From Nostoc sp. NMS9 (GTDB taxonomy: Bacteria > Cyanobacteriota > Cyanobacteriia > Cyanobacteriales > Nostocaceae): a stretch of DNA of 64,000 nt. The notes under the pieces were generated by a model. The model had not been told where the DNA came from, did not search any database, and was given only the letters and a program-made list of their open reading frames with translations. Within the stretch, counting starts at the first letter, position 1; each line of letters opens with the position of its first letter. The position numbers and the translations under genes were made by a program. Below, piece after piece: positions 9,849 through 18,221 of this stretch. The stretch spans positions 186,001 through 250,000 of the forward strand of contig NZ_JABXKL010000091.1 in the NCBI RefSeq assembly GCF_017114995.1, written 5' to 3'.

Positions 9849-11177
9849 CTAATCAGATTTTTTCATATCTGCTGATTTAACTGCCTTCGGTACGACTAGC
9901 ACCTTATCAACGCGATTACCATCCATATCCATTACTTCAATTCGCATACTTTGCCATTCAAAATGATCTGCTGCGGCAGGAATACGACCTAAATGGGTGA
10001 TCACAAAACCGCCTAATGTTTGATAACTGCCGCGTTCCTCAGATTCCCACTCTTCCATACCAAAAAGTTCCAAAAACTCCTCTACAGGCAACATCCCATC
10101 CAAAAGCCAGGAACCATCTTCGCGTTGCACAGCTTGTGGTTGATCCTGTCCATCCGTTGAAGGAACGTCACCCACAATTTCACTCATGATGTCGTTGAGA
10201 GTGACTAATCCTTGAATCACACCATATTCATCCACTACCAACGCCATGTGAGTGATAGTTTGCTTGAACAATTCCAAAACTTTCAAGCCACGGGTGCTTT
10301 CTGGCACAAATACAGGCTGTCGCAATCCGATAGTCAAGTCTAGTGGTTCCCCTCGAAAACTCCTGGCTAATAAGTCGGTGACAGGGATAACACCCAGCAC
10401 ATTGTCAAGTCCCCCCTGACAAACTGGATACCGAGAATAGGCACTATCAACCATTTTTTGGCGATTTTCTTCGGCAGAGTCGTCCAAGTCTAGCCAAACA
10501 ATATCAGGACGGGGTGTCATTAAGTAACTGACAGGGCGATCGCCTAAACGAAAGACTCGCTCTACCATATCCTGTTCGGCTTCCTCAAAGGTTCCCGCCT
10601 CAGTACCTTGCTCAATTAAGATTTTAATTTCTTCTTCGGTGACTTGCGGCTCGGTAGAAGCTGTAATTCCTAATACTCGCAGGATCAAATCTGTAGAAGC
10701 ACTTAAGAGATATACCATTGGGGAAGCGATCGCCGATAAGGCACGCATTGGAATAGCTACAGTCGATGCAATTCTTTCTGGGTTGTTTAATGCCAGACGC
10801 TTTGGTACCAATTCGCCAACAATGAGTGACAAATAGGTAATGATCAAAACCACTACTCCAAAAGATATCGGTTCACTATAAGGTGCTAACAAAGGTACAA
10901 GTCGCACATAGACTGCCAGTCGGTTGGCAATTGTTGCTCCTCCAAAAGCACCAGTTAGGATACCGATCAGGGAAATACCTACTTGAACGGTTGACAGGAA
11001 ATGATTTGGAGACTCCGCTAATTTCAATGCTGCCATTGCCTTGGCATCTCCTTGATTGGCAAGCTGCTGTAGCCTAACTTTCCGTGCCGAGACAATCGCC
11101 ATCTCAGACATAGAAAACACGCCATTGGCAATAATTAGCACCAAAATGATTAAAATTTCAAAAGTGATGGAGGACAT
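9849..11177 (-). CDS. CNNM/CorC-HlyC family membrane protein with CBS domains
   Basis: A protein of 442 residues. The N-terminal ~190 residues form a DUF21/CNNM membrane domain (FEILIILVLIIANGVFSMSEMAIVSARK, then several hydrophobic segments and IVGELVPKRLAL). Next is a CBS pair (MTPRPDIVWLDLDDS, YPVCQG, LGVIPVTDLL, THMALVVDEYGVIQGLVTLNDI) and a C-terminal CorC_HlyC domain (SWLLDGMLPVEEF, YQTLGGFVITHLGRIP). Relatives are implicated in Mg2+/Co2+ or Na+ transport or its control; the old name hemolysin is misleading. It is transcribed divergently from mfd across about 240 bp. Confidence 0.9.
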   Translation of the reverse strand: MSSITFEILIILVLIIANGVFSMSEMAIVSARKVRLQQLANQGDAKAMAALKLAESPNHFLSTVQVGISLIGILTGAFGGATIANRLAVYVRLVPLLAPYSEPISFGVVVLIITYLSLIVGELVPKRLALNNPERIASTVAIPMRALSAIASPMVYLLSASTDLILRVLGITASTEPQVTEEEIKILIEQGTEAGTFEEAEQDMVERVFRLGDRPVSYLMTPRPDIVWLDLDDSAEENRQKMVDSAYSRYPVCQGGLDNVLGVIPVTDLLARSFRGEPLDLTIGLRQPVFVPESTRGLKVLELFKQTITHMALVVDEYGVIQGLVTLNDIMSEIVGDVPSTDGQDQPQAVQREDGSWLLDGMLPVEEFLELFGMEEWESEERGSYQTLGGFVITHLGRIPAAADHFEWQSMRIEVMDMDGNRVDKVLVVPKAVKSADMKKSD

Positions 11178-11418
11178 GTTTAAAATTGCCGCTTATCAGA
11201 GCAAACGTAGCTCAATCCCTAGTATCTAGTATTAAAGGTGCTTCGATAAATACTTTGACTATATACAAAGTAGTAGTTATAGTTCTTAAGTTTATTAGTC
11301 ACTGTGCATTATTCTTCCACTGAAGGAATAAGAAAGCTGTTAACACTTTTAAAATAGTTGACATATAACTGCCTTAAGATTTGCTGACCCACAAAGACTC
11401 CCATCGCTAGTAGTACTT

Positions 11419-14400
11419 ATGTCATTTTCTTCTATTGTGCGTGCCTTAGGCCGATCGCCGCTCACCACTGAATTTATTTCTAAGCTGAATCGACAACAAG
11501 AATTGCGGTTAAATGGCATTCCCAGGCTGCCCAAGACTCTAGTGGCTTCGGCATTAGCGCAGTCTCGGGGCAAGGATTTGTTTGTGGTTTGCGCCACTCT
11601 GGAAGAAGCTGGACGCGTTTACGCACAACTGGAGGCAATGGGATGGCAAACAGTACATTTTTACCCCACCTCCGAGGCTTCTCCCTACGAACCTTTTGAC
11701 CCGGAAACTGAAATGAGTTGGGGGCAAATGCAGGTATTGGCAGATTTGGGAATGGAGCATGGGGAATGGGGCATGGGGAATGGGGAAGAAAAACCCCCAA
11801 ATTCTAATTCTCAATTACCCAAGATGGCGATTGTGGCTACTCAAGGGGCGCTGCAACCTCATTTGCCTCCACCAGAAGCTTTTCAACAATTCTGTCTTAC
11901 CCTGAAAAAAGGGATGGAATTAGATTTGAATGCCTTCAGTGAGAAAATAACTATTTTGGGATACGAAAGAGTTCCTTTGGTGGAAATGGAAGGGCAATGG
12001 AGTCGGCGGGGCGATATTGTTGATGTGTTCCCGGTTTCTTCTGAGTTTCCAGTCAGGTTGGAATGGTTTGGCGATGAAATCGAGCAAATGCGGGAATTTG
12101 ACCCAGCAACCCAACGTTCCGCCCTCGACAAAGTTGACCAGTTAATTCTTACCCCCACTAGCTTTACTCCTGTGGTGATGGCTGCACTGAAAAAGAGTTC
12201 TGAGTTAGGAGTTATGAGTTATGAGTTAAATTCTGAGTCAGAACTTAGCACTGAGAACTCATCACTGATTGAAGGTAGTCGTCGTTTTTTGGGGTTAGCT
12301 TTCGAGCAACCAGCATCTCTGCTAAACTACTTAGCAGAAAATACCCTGATTGCCATTGATGAGCCAGAACAGTGCCATGCTCATAGCGATCGCTGGGTAG
12401 AAAATGCCCAGGAACAATGGGGCATTGGGCATGGGGGATTGGGCATGGGGGATGGGGAAGAGTCTACTTCCCTAACATTGCCGAAAATACACCGTTCGTT
12501 TGATGACTGTCTGGTTGATGTTGCCAAGTTTAAAACATTATATTTATCGGAACTGTCAGAGGAAAATAGTGGGATCAACCTTGCCAGCCGTCCTGTTCCA
12601 ACCACACCACACCAGTTTGCTAAACTAGCTGAAACCATCCGCCAAGAACGCGATCGCAATTTCTCGATCTGGCTGCTTTCTGCTCAACCTTCGCGTTCCG
12701 TCTCGCTGTTGCAAGAACATGATTGTCCGGCTCAGTTTATCCCCAATCCCCGCGACTACCAAGCAATAGATAAGCTCCAAATCAACCATATTCCCATTGC
12801 CCTCAAATATTCTGGTCTTGCGGAACTAGAAGGTTTTATCCTGCCTACTTACCGATTGGTAATTGTTACAGATCGGGAATTTTTTGGGCAGCATTCTTTG
12901 GCGACTCCCGGCTATATCCGCAAGCGCCACAAAGCTACTTCTAAGCAAGTTGATCCCAATAAGCTGCGTCCAGGCGATTATGTGGTTCACAGAAATCATG
13001 GTGTTGGCAAATTTGTCAAGCTGGAAAGTTTGACGATTAATAATGAAACCCGTGATTATTTGGTAGTGCAGTATGCTGACGGGTTACTTAGAGTTGCAGC
13101 CGATCAAGTAGGTGCTTTATCTCGGTTCCGTGCCGCAGGTGATAAAGCACCGGAACTCAACAGGATGACCGGTAAAGCTTGGGAAAATACCAAGAATAAA
13201 GTCCGCAAAGCGATTAAAAAATTGGCGGTGGACTTGTTGAGACTTTATGCAGCGCGATCGCAACAACAAGGTTTTAGCTTTCCAAGTGATATGCCTTGGC
13301 AGGAGGAATTAGAAGATTCTTTCCCCTACCAACCCACAACGGATCAGCTCAAAGCTGTACAAGATGTAAAACGCGACATGGAAAGCGATCGCCCAATGGA
13401 TCGCTTAGTTTGTGGCGATGTCGGTTTCGGGAAGACGGAAGTGGCGATTCGTGCTGTTTTTAAAGCAGTCACCGCCGGTAAACAAGTGGCACTCCTTGCG
13501 CCAACGACTATTTTAACACAGCAGCATTACCATACACTCAAAGAACGTTTTGCTCCCTACCCAGTAAATGTCGGTTTGCTCAACCGCTTTCGGTCTGCTG
13601 AAGAACGCCGTGATATTCAAAAGCGATTGGCAACGGGTGAATTAGATGTAGTCGTTGGTACACACCAACTTTTAGGTAAAGGTGTGGCATTCCGCGATTT
13701 AGGACTGTTGGTAGTAGATGAAGAACAGCGGTTTGGGGTCAACCAGAAAGAGAAAATTAAAAGCTTAAAAACTCAGGTTGATGTGCTTACCCTCTCCGCC
13801 ACTCCCATTCCCCGGACTTTGTATATGTCCTTGTCGGGAATTCGGGAAATGAGTTTGATTACTACACCACCCCCAACCAGACGCCCGATTAAAACCCATC
13901 TATCACCGATTAATTCCGAAAGCATCCGCACTGCAATTCGTCAAGAATTAGATAGAGGTGGGCAGGTATTTTATGTAGTTCCACGAGTAGATGGGATTGA
14001 AGAGACAACAGCCAATTTACGAGAAGTGATACCGGGAGCTAGGTTTGCGATCGCTCACGGTCAAATGGATGAAAGCGAGTTAGAATCAACCATGCTCACT
14101 TTCAGTAATGGCGATGCAGACATCCTCGTTTGTACGACAATTATTGAATCTGGCTTAGATATTCCGCGAGTCAACACCATTTTGATTGAAGATGCTCACC
14201 GCTTTGGATTGGCACAGCTGTATCAATTACGCGGTCGTGTGGGACGTGCAGGTATCCAAGCTCATGCTTGGTTATTTTATCCGAAGCAACGGGCATTATC
14301 TGATGCGGCACGGCAACGTTTACGAGCGATTCAGGAATTTACTCAGCTAGGTTCTGGGTATCAACTAGCGATGCGCGATATGGAAATCAGAGGCGTGGGT

Positions 14401-14979
14401 AACTTGCTAGGGGCAGAACAATCCGGTCAAATGGATGCCATCGGTTTTGATTTATACATGGAAATGCTGGAAGAAGCAATTCGGGAAATCCGAGGACAAG
14501 AAATTCCGAAAGTGGAGGATACTCAGATTGACCTCAACCTGACGGCATTTATCCCAGCAGATTACATTACCGATTTGGATCAAAAGATGAGTGCTTATCG
14601 GGCGGTGGCCACAGCTAAATCTAAATCAGAATTAAAGCTAATTGCTGCTGAGTGGAGCGATCGCTATGGTACTTTACCAGTCCCTGCAAATCAACTTTTG
14701 CGAGTCATGGAACTCAAACAGCTAGCGAAAAAACTCGGATTTAGTCGGATTAAACCAGAAAACAAGCAGCACGTCGTTTTAGAAACGCCGATGGAAGAAC
14801 CAGGTTGGAATTTGTTGGCGGCAAATTTACCAGAAAATCTCAAGACGCGCTTTGTCTATTCTCCTGGTAAAGTTACAGTGCGTGGGTTAGGAGTTTTTAA
14901 AGCAGATCAACAATTGCAGAATTTGATTGATGCTTTCGGGAGAATGCAGGGTGCAATTCCAGAGGCGGCTGTTGTTTGA
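11419..14979 (+). CDS. mfd: Transcription-repair coupling factor Mfd
   Basis: A protein of 1186 residues, full length for the family. Mfd removes RNA polymerase stalled at DNA damage and recruits UvrA. Visible parts are the UvrB-homology N-terminus (LFVVCATLEEAGRVYAQL, GDIVDVFPV, RLEWFGDEIEQMR), the RNA polymerase interaction domain (LRPGDYVVHRNHGVGKF), the translocase with Walker A GDVGFGKTE near 667, DEEQ near 767, TLSATPIPRTL, IIESGLDIPRVNT and QLRGRVGR, and the C-terminal TRCF domain. Three segments at roughly residues 111-133, 260-282 and 332-352 are low-complexity and correspond at DNA level to intergenic heptamer repeats read in frame; they lie in linkers of the N-terminal half. The last ~320 bp are repeated twice downstream. 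Confidence 0.97.
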   Translation: MSFSSIVRALGRSPLTTEFISKLNRQQELRLNGIPRLPKTLVASALAQSRGKDLFVVCATLEEAGRVYAQLEAMGWQTVHFYPTSEASPYEPFDPETEMSWGQMQVLADLGMEHGEWGMGNGEEKPPNSNSQLPKMAIVATQGALQPHLPPPEAFQQFCLTLKKGMELDLNAFSEKITILGYERVPLVEMEGQWSRRGDIVDVFPVSSEFPVRLEWFGDEIEQMREFDPATQRSALDKVDQLILTPTSFTPVVMAALKKSSELGVMSYELNSESELSTENSSLIEGSRRFLGLAFEQPASLLNYLAENTLIAIDEPEQCHAHSDRWVENAQEQWGIGHGGLGMGDGEESTSLTLPKIHRSFDDCLVDVAKFKTLYLSELSEENSGINLASRPVPTTPHQFAKLAETIRQERDRNFSIWLLSAQPSRSVSLLQEHDCPAQFIPNPRDYQAIDKLQINHIPIALKYSGLAELEGFILPTYRLVIVTDREFFGQHSLATPGYIRKRHKATSKQVDPNKLRPGDYVVHRNHGVGKFVKLESLTINNETRDYLVVQYADGLLRVAADQVGALSRFRAAGDKAPELNRMTGKAWENTKNKVRKAIKKLAVDLLRLYAARSQQQGFSFPSDMPWQEELEDSFPYQPTTDQLKAVQDVKRDMESDRPMDRLVCGDVGFGKTEVAIRAVFKAVTAGKQVALLAPTTILTQQHYHTLKERFAPYPVNVGLLNRFRSAEERRDIQKRLATGELDVVVGTHQLLGKGVAFRDLGLLVVDEEQRFGVNQKEKIKSLKTQVDVLTLSATPIPRTLYMSLSGIREMSLITTPPPTRRPIKTHLSPINSESIRTAIRQELDRGGQVFYVVPRVDGIEETTANLREVIPGARFAIAHGQMDESELESTMLTFSNGDADILVCTTIIESGLDIPRVNTILIEDAHRFGLAQLYQLRGRVGRAGIQAHAWLFYPKQRALSDAARQRLRAIQEFTQLGSGYQLAMRDMEIRGVGNLLGAEQSGQMDAIGFDLYMEMLEEAIREIRGQEIPKVEDTQIDLNLTAFIPADYITDLDQKMSAYRAVATAKSKSELKLIAAEWSDRYGTLPVPANQLLRVMELKQLAKKLGFSRIKPENKQHVVLETPMEEPGWNLLAANLPENLKTRFVYSPGKVTVRGLGVFKADQQLQNLIDAFGRMQGAIPEAAVV
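11749..11816. repeat. GGGGAAT/GGGGCAT heptamer repeats inside mfd
   Basis: Tandem heptamers of the GGGGAAT, GGGGCAT type are read in frame as a glycine-, methionine- and glutamate-rich stretch in Mfd. The same unit occurs between genes in this window, for example near 21318. Three heptamers make 21 nt, which keeps the frame. Confidence 0.75.
12196..12262. repeat. GAGTTAG/GAGTTAT heptamer repeats inside mfd
   Basis: Repeats of the GAGTTAG, GAGTTAT type, followed by complementary ACTGAGAACTCA-like sequence, are translated in frame as a serine- and glutamate-rich linker. The same heptamer forms intergenic arrays near 26244 and 46354. Confidence 0.7.
12412..12466. repeat. GGGCATTG/GGGGGAT repeats inside mfd
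   Basis: Alternating GGGCAT and GGGGGAT units are translated as a glycine-rich loop (GIGHGGLGMGDGEE). This is the third repeat-derived segment in mfd. Confidence 0.7.
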
Positions 14980-15033
14980 TGATTTGAATCAAACTAAAAG
15001 GCTAAAAGAATTATGGTAAACACATTTTAATCT

Positions 15034-15068
15034 AGAACCCCGGTTTCGGACTTATTTACCGGGGTTCT
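15034..15068 (+). terminator. Hairpin downstream of mfd
   Basis: AGAACCCCGGT (15034-15044) and ACCGGGGTTCT (15058-15068) form a perfect 11-bp stem about 55 bp after the mfd stop. No T-run follows, so termination is plausible but not classical. Confidence 0.6.
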
Positions 15069-15110
15069 CCTGTCTCGAATTACCTTTAACACGAAGCCTA
15101 TTGATTTAAG

Positions 15111-15374
15111 AATGAAGTAACGTTTGCGATAAACGTTTATACGTTTGTTAGAAATGTTTAAACAAAACTTAGAAATGAAGTAACGTTTGCGATAAACGCT
15201 TATAGATTTGTTAGAAACGCTTAAATAAAACTTATAAATGAAGTAACGTTTGCGATAAACATTTATACATTTGTGATAAATGCTTAAATAAAACTTATGT
15301 ATGAGCCAACATTTGCAATAAAAGATTATAGATTTGTTATAAATGCTTGAACAAAACTTATGAATGATGCAACT
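15111..15374. repeat. 63-bp tandem repeat, four copies plus a partial fifth
   Basis: Units start at 15111, 15174, 15237 and 15300, with a partial unit from 15363; the spacing is exactly 63 bp each time. Each unit begins AATGAAGTAACGTTTGCGAT and ends with an AACAAAACTTA-like tail; the first three are closest and the fourth has drifted. Although 63 is a multiple of three, stops interrupt the frames examined on the plus strand, so it is unlikely to be coding. Confidence 0.9.
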
Positions 15375-15523
15375 AGGGCAGTTTAGAGAACCTGAAGCAA
15401 CTAAAAGATCAGTACAAAGTAAATTGCTTGTTTTGGGAGTGACTATTTACAACAGCAATCACATGATCTCGTTGTTATCAACTCATGACGTGATATTACA
15501 GATTATCCGTGTTCAGCATCAAA

Positions 15524-15994
15524 TTACTGCTCTGATTCATCTACTAACTTGCTTGGTTCACCAGGGTAGAAGTCATAGTCCACAATCTCTGACAAACTGT
15601 AGGGACACTCTACCGGAAAAGTACGCTTGGGCAAATCTGTTTCTCCAACAGCTAATTCGACACCTTTAAGGTAGGCTTTGCGAAGTGCTTCTTCAAGATA
15701 GGGCTTTAGGCTAGGATTGTCTTCAAGCAGTTCAGCAATATCTAAGCGTTGAATACGAAGTGTTGCTAACCAGCTACGGCTACGGCGTCCTGACTGGTAC
15801 TCCCATTTTAGTAAATGTCCAATCAACACACTCAGACGGTTTCGTAGTTCTTGACGTTGCTGTTTACCCAAAGATTGAATCTCCTCAATCAGATTTTGCA
15901 CATCAATCTGACTCCACTGCTCATTGCGAAGTAAAGTTACTTGTTCCTGTGTCCAAGCGTAAAAATCAGTTTCGTAGAGGCTTGGTGAAGGCAT
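15524..15994 (-). CDS. DUF29 family protein
   Basis: A protein of 156 residues from the ATG at 15994. The conserved opening (SLYETDFYAWTQEQ), the following LLRNEQWSQIDVQNLIEEIQSLGK and the basic middle region (LIGHLLKWEYQSGRRSRSW) match the DUF29 family, which is common in many copies in cyanobacteria and has no established function. The ORF extends 11 codons further to 16027, but relatives start just before SLYETDFY, so the internal start is preferred. It lies, reversed, between mfd and the first mfd 3'-end copy, so it may have arrived as a cassette. Confidence 0.8.
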   Translation of the reverse strand: MPSPSLYETDFYAWTQEQVTLLRNEQWSQIDVQNLIEEIQSLGKQQRQELRNRLSVLIGHLLKWEYQSGRRSRSWLATLRIQRLDIAELLEDNPSLKPYLEEALRKAYLKGVELAVGETDLPKRTFPVECPYSLSEIVDYDFYPGEPSKLVDESEQ

Positions 15995-16091
15995 TGGTAT
16001 CTTTGGGTTTGTTTCAGGTATACGCATTAGGTTAGTTCAACCTCAACGTCTTTGCCTTTATTGTAGAACTGTCTCAAACTCTACTATTTCA

Positions 16092-16413
16092 GTGATCGCT
16101 ATCGTACTTTACCAGTGTCTGCAAATCAACTTTTGCCAGTCATGGAACTCAAACAGCTAGCGAAAAAATTTGGATTTAGCCGTATTAAACTAGAAAACAA
16201 GCAGCACGTAGTTTTAGAAACGTCGATGGAAGAACCCGCTTGGAATTTGTTGGTGGCGAATTTACCAGACAATCTGAAGACGCGCTTTGTCTATTCTCCT
16301 TGTAAAGTGACGGTGCGCGGGTTAAAGTTTTTAAGGCGGATCAACAATTGCAAAATTTGATTGATGCTTTCGGGAGAATGCAGGGTGTGATTCCAGAGGC
16401 GGCAGTTGTTTGA
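16092..16413 (+). pseudogene. Duplicate of the mfd 3' end, copy A
   Basis: This segment is closely similar to mfd from its HIP1 octamer at 14657 to the stop at 14977-14979. It begins at GTGATCGC (a one-base variant of HIP1) and ends at the equivalent TGA (16411-16413). A one-base deletion near 16322 breaks the frame, so only the first part still reads as Mfd C-terminus. It has no N-terminal part and cannot make a working protein. It shares several base changes with copy B that the real mfd lacks. Confidence 0.93.
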
Positions 16414-16536
16414 TCGTTAGAAAAAGATTAATCATCAAGTGAAAACCTATGTCATTTTGAGCAGGCTGGGATTCCAGACCCAGCCCTTTGAGTCTAGTTA
16501 GTAGAATAAAAGGAAATACTAACCCAACTTCAACTC

Positions 16537-16800
16537 ATGATAAAAACTATCGAAGGCATTTATCAGGATGGAGAAATTCACCTCACCCATTTACCGCAAG
16601 ATGTTAGCGATCGCTCCCAAGTCCTCGTTACCTTTCTAGATCCTGGCAAAATCGACCCTACCAAATTACGCCAACTGATTGATCAGTTGGAGACAATTGC
16701 TGGAATTGGACAAGGTTTCGAGGAACTCAACGCTGGTCAAACTCGCCCCATTGGGGATTTTGCCCAAGAAATGCAGCAAAAGTATGGCATTTCAGGTTGA
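16537..16800 (+). CDS. Probable antitoxin of a RelE/ParE-type pair
   Basis: A protein of 87 residues. It starts MIKTIEGIYQDGEIHLTHLP, a beta-strand opening typical of short cyanobacterial antitoxin-like proteins, and continues with a helical, acidic C-terminus. Its stop overlaps the start of the next gene (16784), an arrangement usual for toxin-antitoxin operons. The assignment rests mainly on this pairing; I see no defined DNA-binding motif. It sits between mfd 3'-end copies A and B. Confidence 0.65.
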   Translation: MIKTIEGIYQDGEIHLTHLPQDVSDRSQVLVTFLDPGKIDPTKLRQLIDQLETIAGIGQGFEELNAGQTRPIGDFAQEMQQKYGISG

Positions 16801-17122
16801 GATTACCCCAATCGCAGAAACTCAGATTGAGCAAGCTTATCGCTGGTATCAAGAGCGGAATCCTGAATTTGCCGATCGTTGGTTTCGAGGATTGATGAAT
16901 GCTATTGCTACCCTACAAGAGAAGCCCCAACGTTGTGCTTTAGCAGTCGAACATGAAATTTTTCCAGAAGAAGTACGTCAACTTCTTTATGGAAAAGCCA
17001 AAAATGTATACCGAGTACTTTTTACGATTCGAGGTACTACAGTTAATGTATTGTATGTGCGCCACAGTGGCCAAGCACCACTGACAGTAGATGACCTAGA
17101 GGAGTTACAAGGTGAAGTTTAG
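16784..17122 (+). CDS. RelE/ParE superfamily toxin-like protein
   Basis: A protein of 112 residues starting at the ATG inside the end of the upstream gene (17-nt overlap). It has the family layout: a first strand VEITPIAETQIEQAYRWYQERN, a helix FADRWFRGLMNAIATLQEKPQRC, and final strands VYRVLFTIRGTTVNVLYVRHSGQAP. Relatives are mRNA interferases or gyrase inhibitors; which applies is not evident. A longer in-frame ORF begins at 16679, but it would overlap most of the antitoxin, so the coupled start is preferred. Confidence 0.8.
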   Translation: MAFQVEITPIAETQIEQAYRWYQERNPEFADRWFRGLMNAIATLQEKPQRCALAVEHEIFPEEVRQLLYGKAKNVYRVLFTIRGTTVNVLYVRHSGQAPLTVDDLEELQGEV

Positions 17123-17131
17123 GATTTAAAG

Positions 17132-17455
17132 GCGATCGCTATGGTAGTTTACCAGTGTCTGCAAATCAACTTTTGCGAGTCATGGAACTCAAACAGCTAG
17201 CGAAAAAACTCGGATTTAGCCGGATTAAACCAGAAAACAAGCAGCACGTCGTTTTAGAAACGCCGATGGAGAAACCAGCTTGGAATTTATTGGTGGCAAC
17301 ATTTACCAGAAAAGCTCAAAACGCGCTTTGTGTATTCTCCTGGTAAAGTTACGGTGCGCGGTTTAGGAGTTTTTAAGGCAGATCAACAATTGCAGAATTT
17401 GATTGATGCTTTCGGGAGAATGCAAGGTGCGATCGCTAAAGTAGCTGTTCTTTGA
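17132..17455 (+). pseudogene. Duplicate of the mfd 3' end, copy B
   Basis: A second copy of the terminal ~320 bp of mfd. It begins exactly at a HIP1 octamer GCGATCGC (17132-17139) that matches the one at 14657-14664 and ends at TGA 17453-17455. A one-base insertion near 17300 (GGCAACATTT against GGCAAATTT) breaks the frame, and the final codons have changed. The sequence left of the HIP1 site is unrelated to mfd. Confidence 0.93.
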
Positions 17456-17636
17456 GCAGTAGTTAAATAATAGTTATTGTTGTGGAGAGCGATCACGCAA
17501 TTTCACACCTCCCTTCATTTTATTTTTTAAAGTAAACTATATTGCTTCTGAAAAACAGAAAGCTATACTTGGTCTTGCTGCTCAAAAAACTTATTACAAG
17601 GCTGCCCGCTCAGAACAATTACTGAATCAGAAAATT

Positions 17637-18221
17637 ATGTCAGACAATGTTCATGCATCTCTACAATCCTCAGTAGTTCAAATAAGCCAGTCAAGCAATA
17701 GTAGTTCCAAAACTGAAAAGGTTTCCAGTGAATTTGAGGTATTTATTTCCTATCGTACTAGCCCCGATCAAGAACTTGCAGTTGCTCTTAAGGAACTGAT
17801 TGAGGGATCAATAAAACCCCAACCTCACGTTTTTGTTGCTGGGGCAGGTGGTCTACGCCCATCTAACATTGGTTATAAACCCCAGATACAAGCAGCCGCT
17901 CAGTCTTCACGAGCATTTCTTGCTATCATTACTCAGCAATCCAAGGAACGTGAGTGGCTTTTCTTTGAAGCTGGAGCTGCTTGGGGACGCAATCAGTTGT
18001 ATACACCCTTACTAGTTGGTACAAGCCCAAGTGAGCTAGCTAGTACTATGGCTGACTATCAAACAGTGCGAGCATCTGATCGAGAACAAGTTAAGCATCT
18101 CTTAATTGCAGTCGCTCAGGCGATCGGCGGTAATATTAAGACACATTTCAGTCAACGATATCAAGCTTTTCTAAACGAATTGAAGCTTATCAAAAAAAAG
18201 AGATTATTGAAGAAAACATAG
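17637..18221 (+). CDS. TIR-like domain protein, likely N-terminal half of a TIR-TPR protein
   Basis: A frame of 194 residues. After a serine-rich N-terminus, residues ~33-160 look like a bacterial TIR domain: FEVFISYRTSPDQELAVALKEL, then FLAIITQQS, and EREWLFFEAGAAWG, where E111 is at the position of the catalytic glutamate of NAD-cleaving TIRs. Bacterial TIR proteins of this kind act in anti-phage defence or NAD+ depletion; that role is inferred. The frame ends at TAG 18219-18221 just after an A8 run; the -1 frame continues without a stop into a TPR-like region. The frame is also open upstream to 17463 and reads like protein, but without an ATG, GTG or TTG, so the true start is uncertain. 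Confidence 0.75.
   Translation: MSDNVHASLQSSVVQISQSSNSSSKTEKVSSEFEVFISYRTSPDQELAVALKELIEGSIKPQPHVFVAGAGGLRPSNIGYKPQIQAAAQSSRAFLAIITQQSKEREWLFFEAGAAWGRNQLYTPLLVGTSPSELASTMADYQTVRASDREQVKHLLIAVAQAIGGNIKTHFSQRYQAFLNELKLIKKKRLLKKT
18194..18200 (+). other. Candidate -1 frameshift site A AAA AAG
   Basis: In the TIR frame the codons are ATC AAA AAA AAG, so the heptamer A AAA AAG is phased exactly like the slippery site of E. coli dnaX. Slipping back one base continues into GAG ATT ATT GAA and a frame that stays open to 19585. Transcriptional slippage on the A8 run would give the same product. Imperfect stem-loops can be drawn in the repeats downstream. A simple frameshift mutation or a homopolymer sequencing error is the alternative. 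Confidence 0.5.

Noticed and set aside
15364..15669. Open frame of 101 residues on the plus strand
   Set aside because: It starts in the 63-bp repeat tail and overlaps the DUF29 gene on the other strand; composition is not protein-like.
16115..16360. Open frame of 81 residues resembling Mfd C-terminus
   Set aside because: It is the still-open part of mfd copy A and lacks any start context or domain of its own.
17155..17346. Open frame of 63 residues resembling Mfd C-terminus
   Set aside because: It is the part of mfd copy B before its frameshift.
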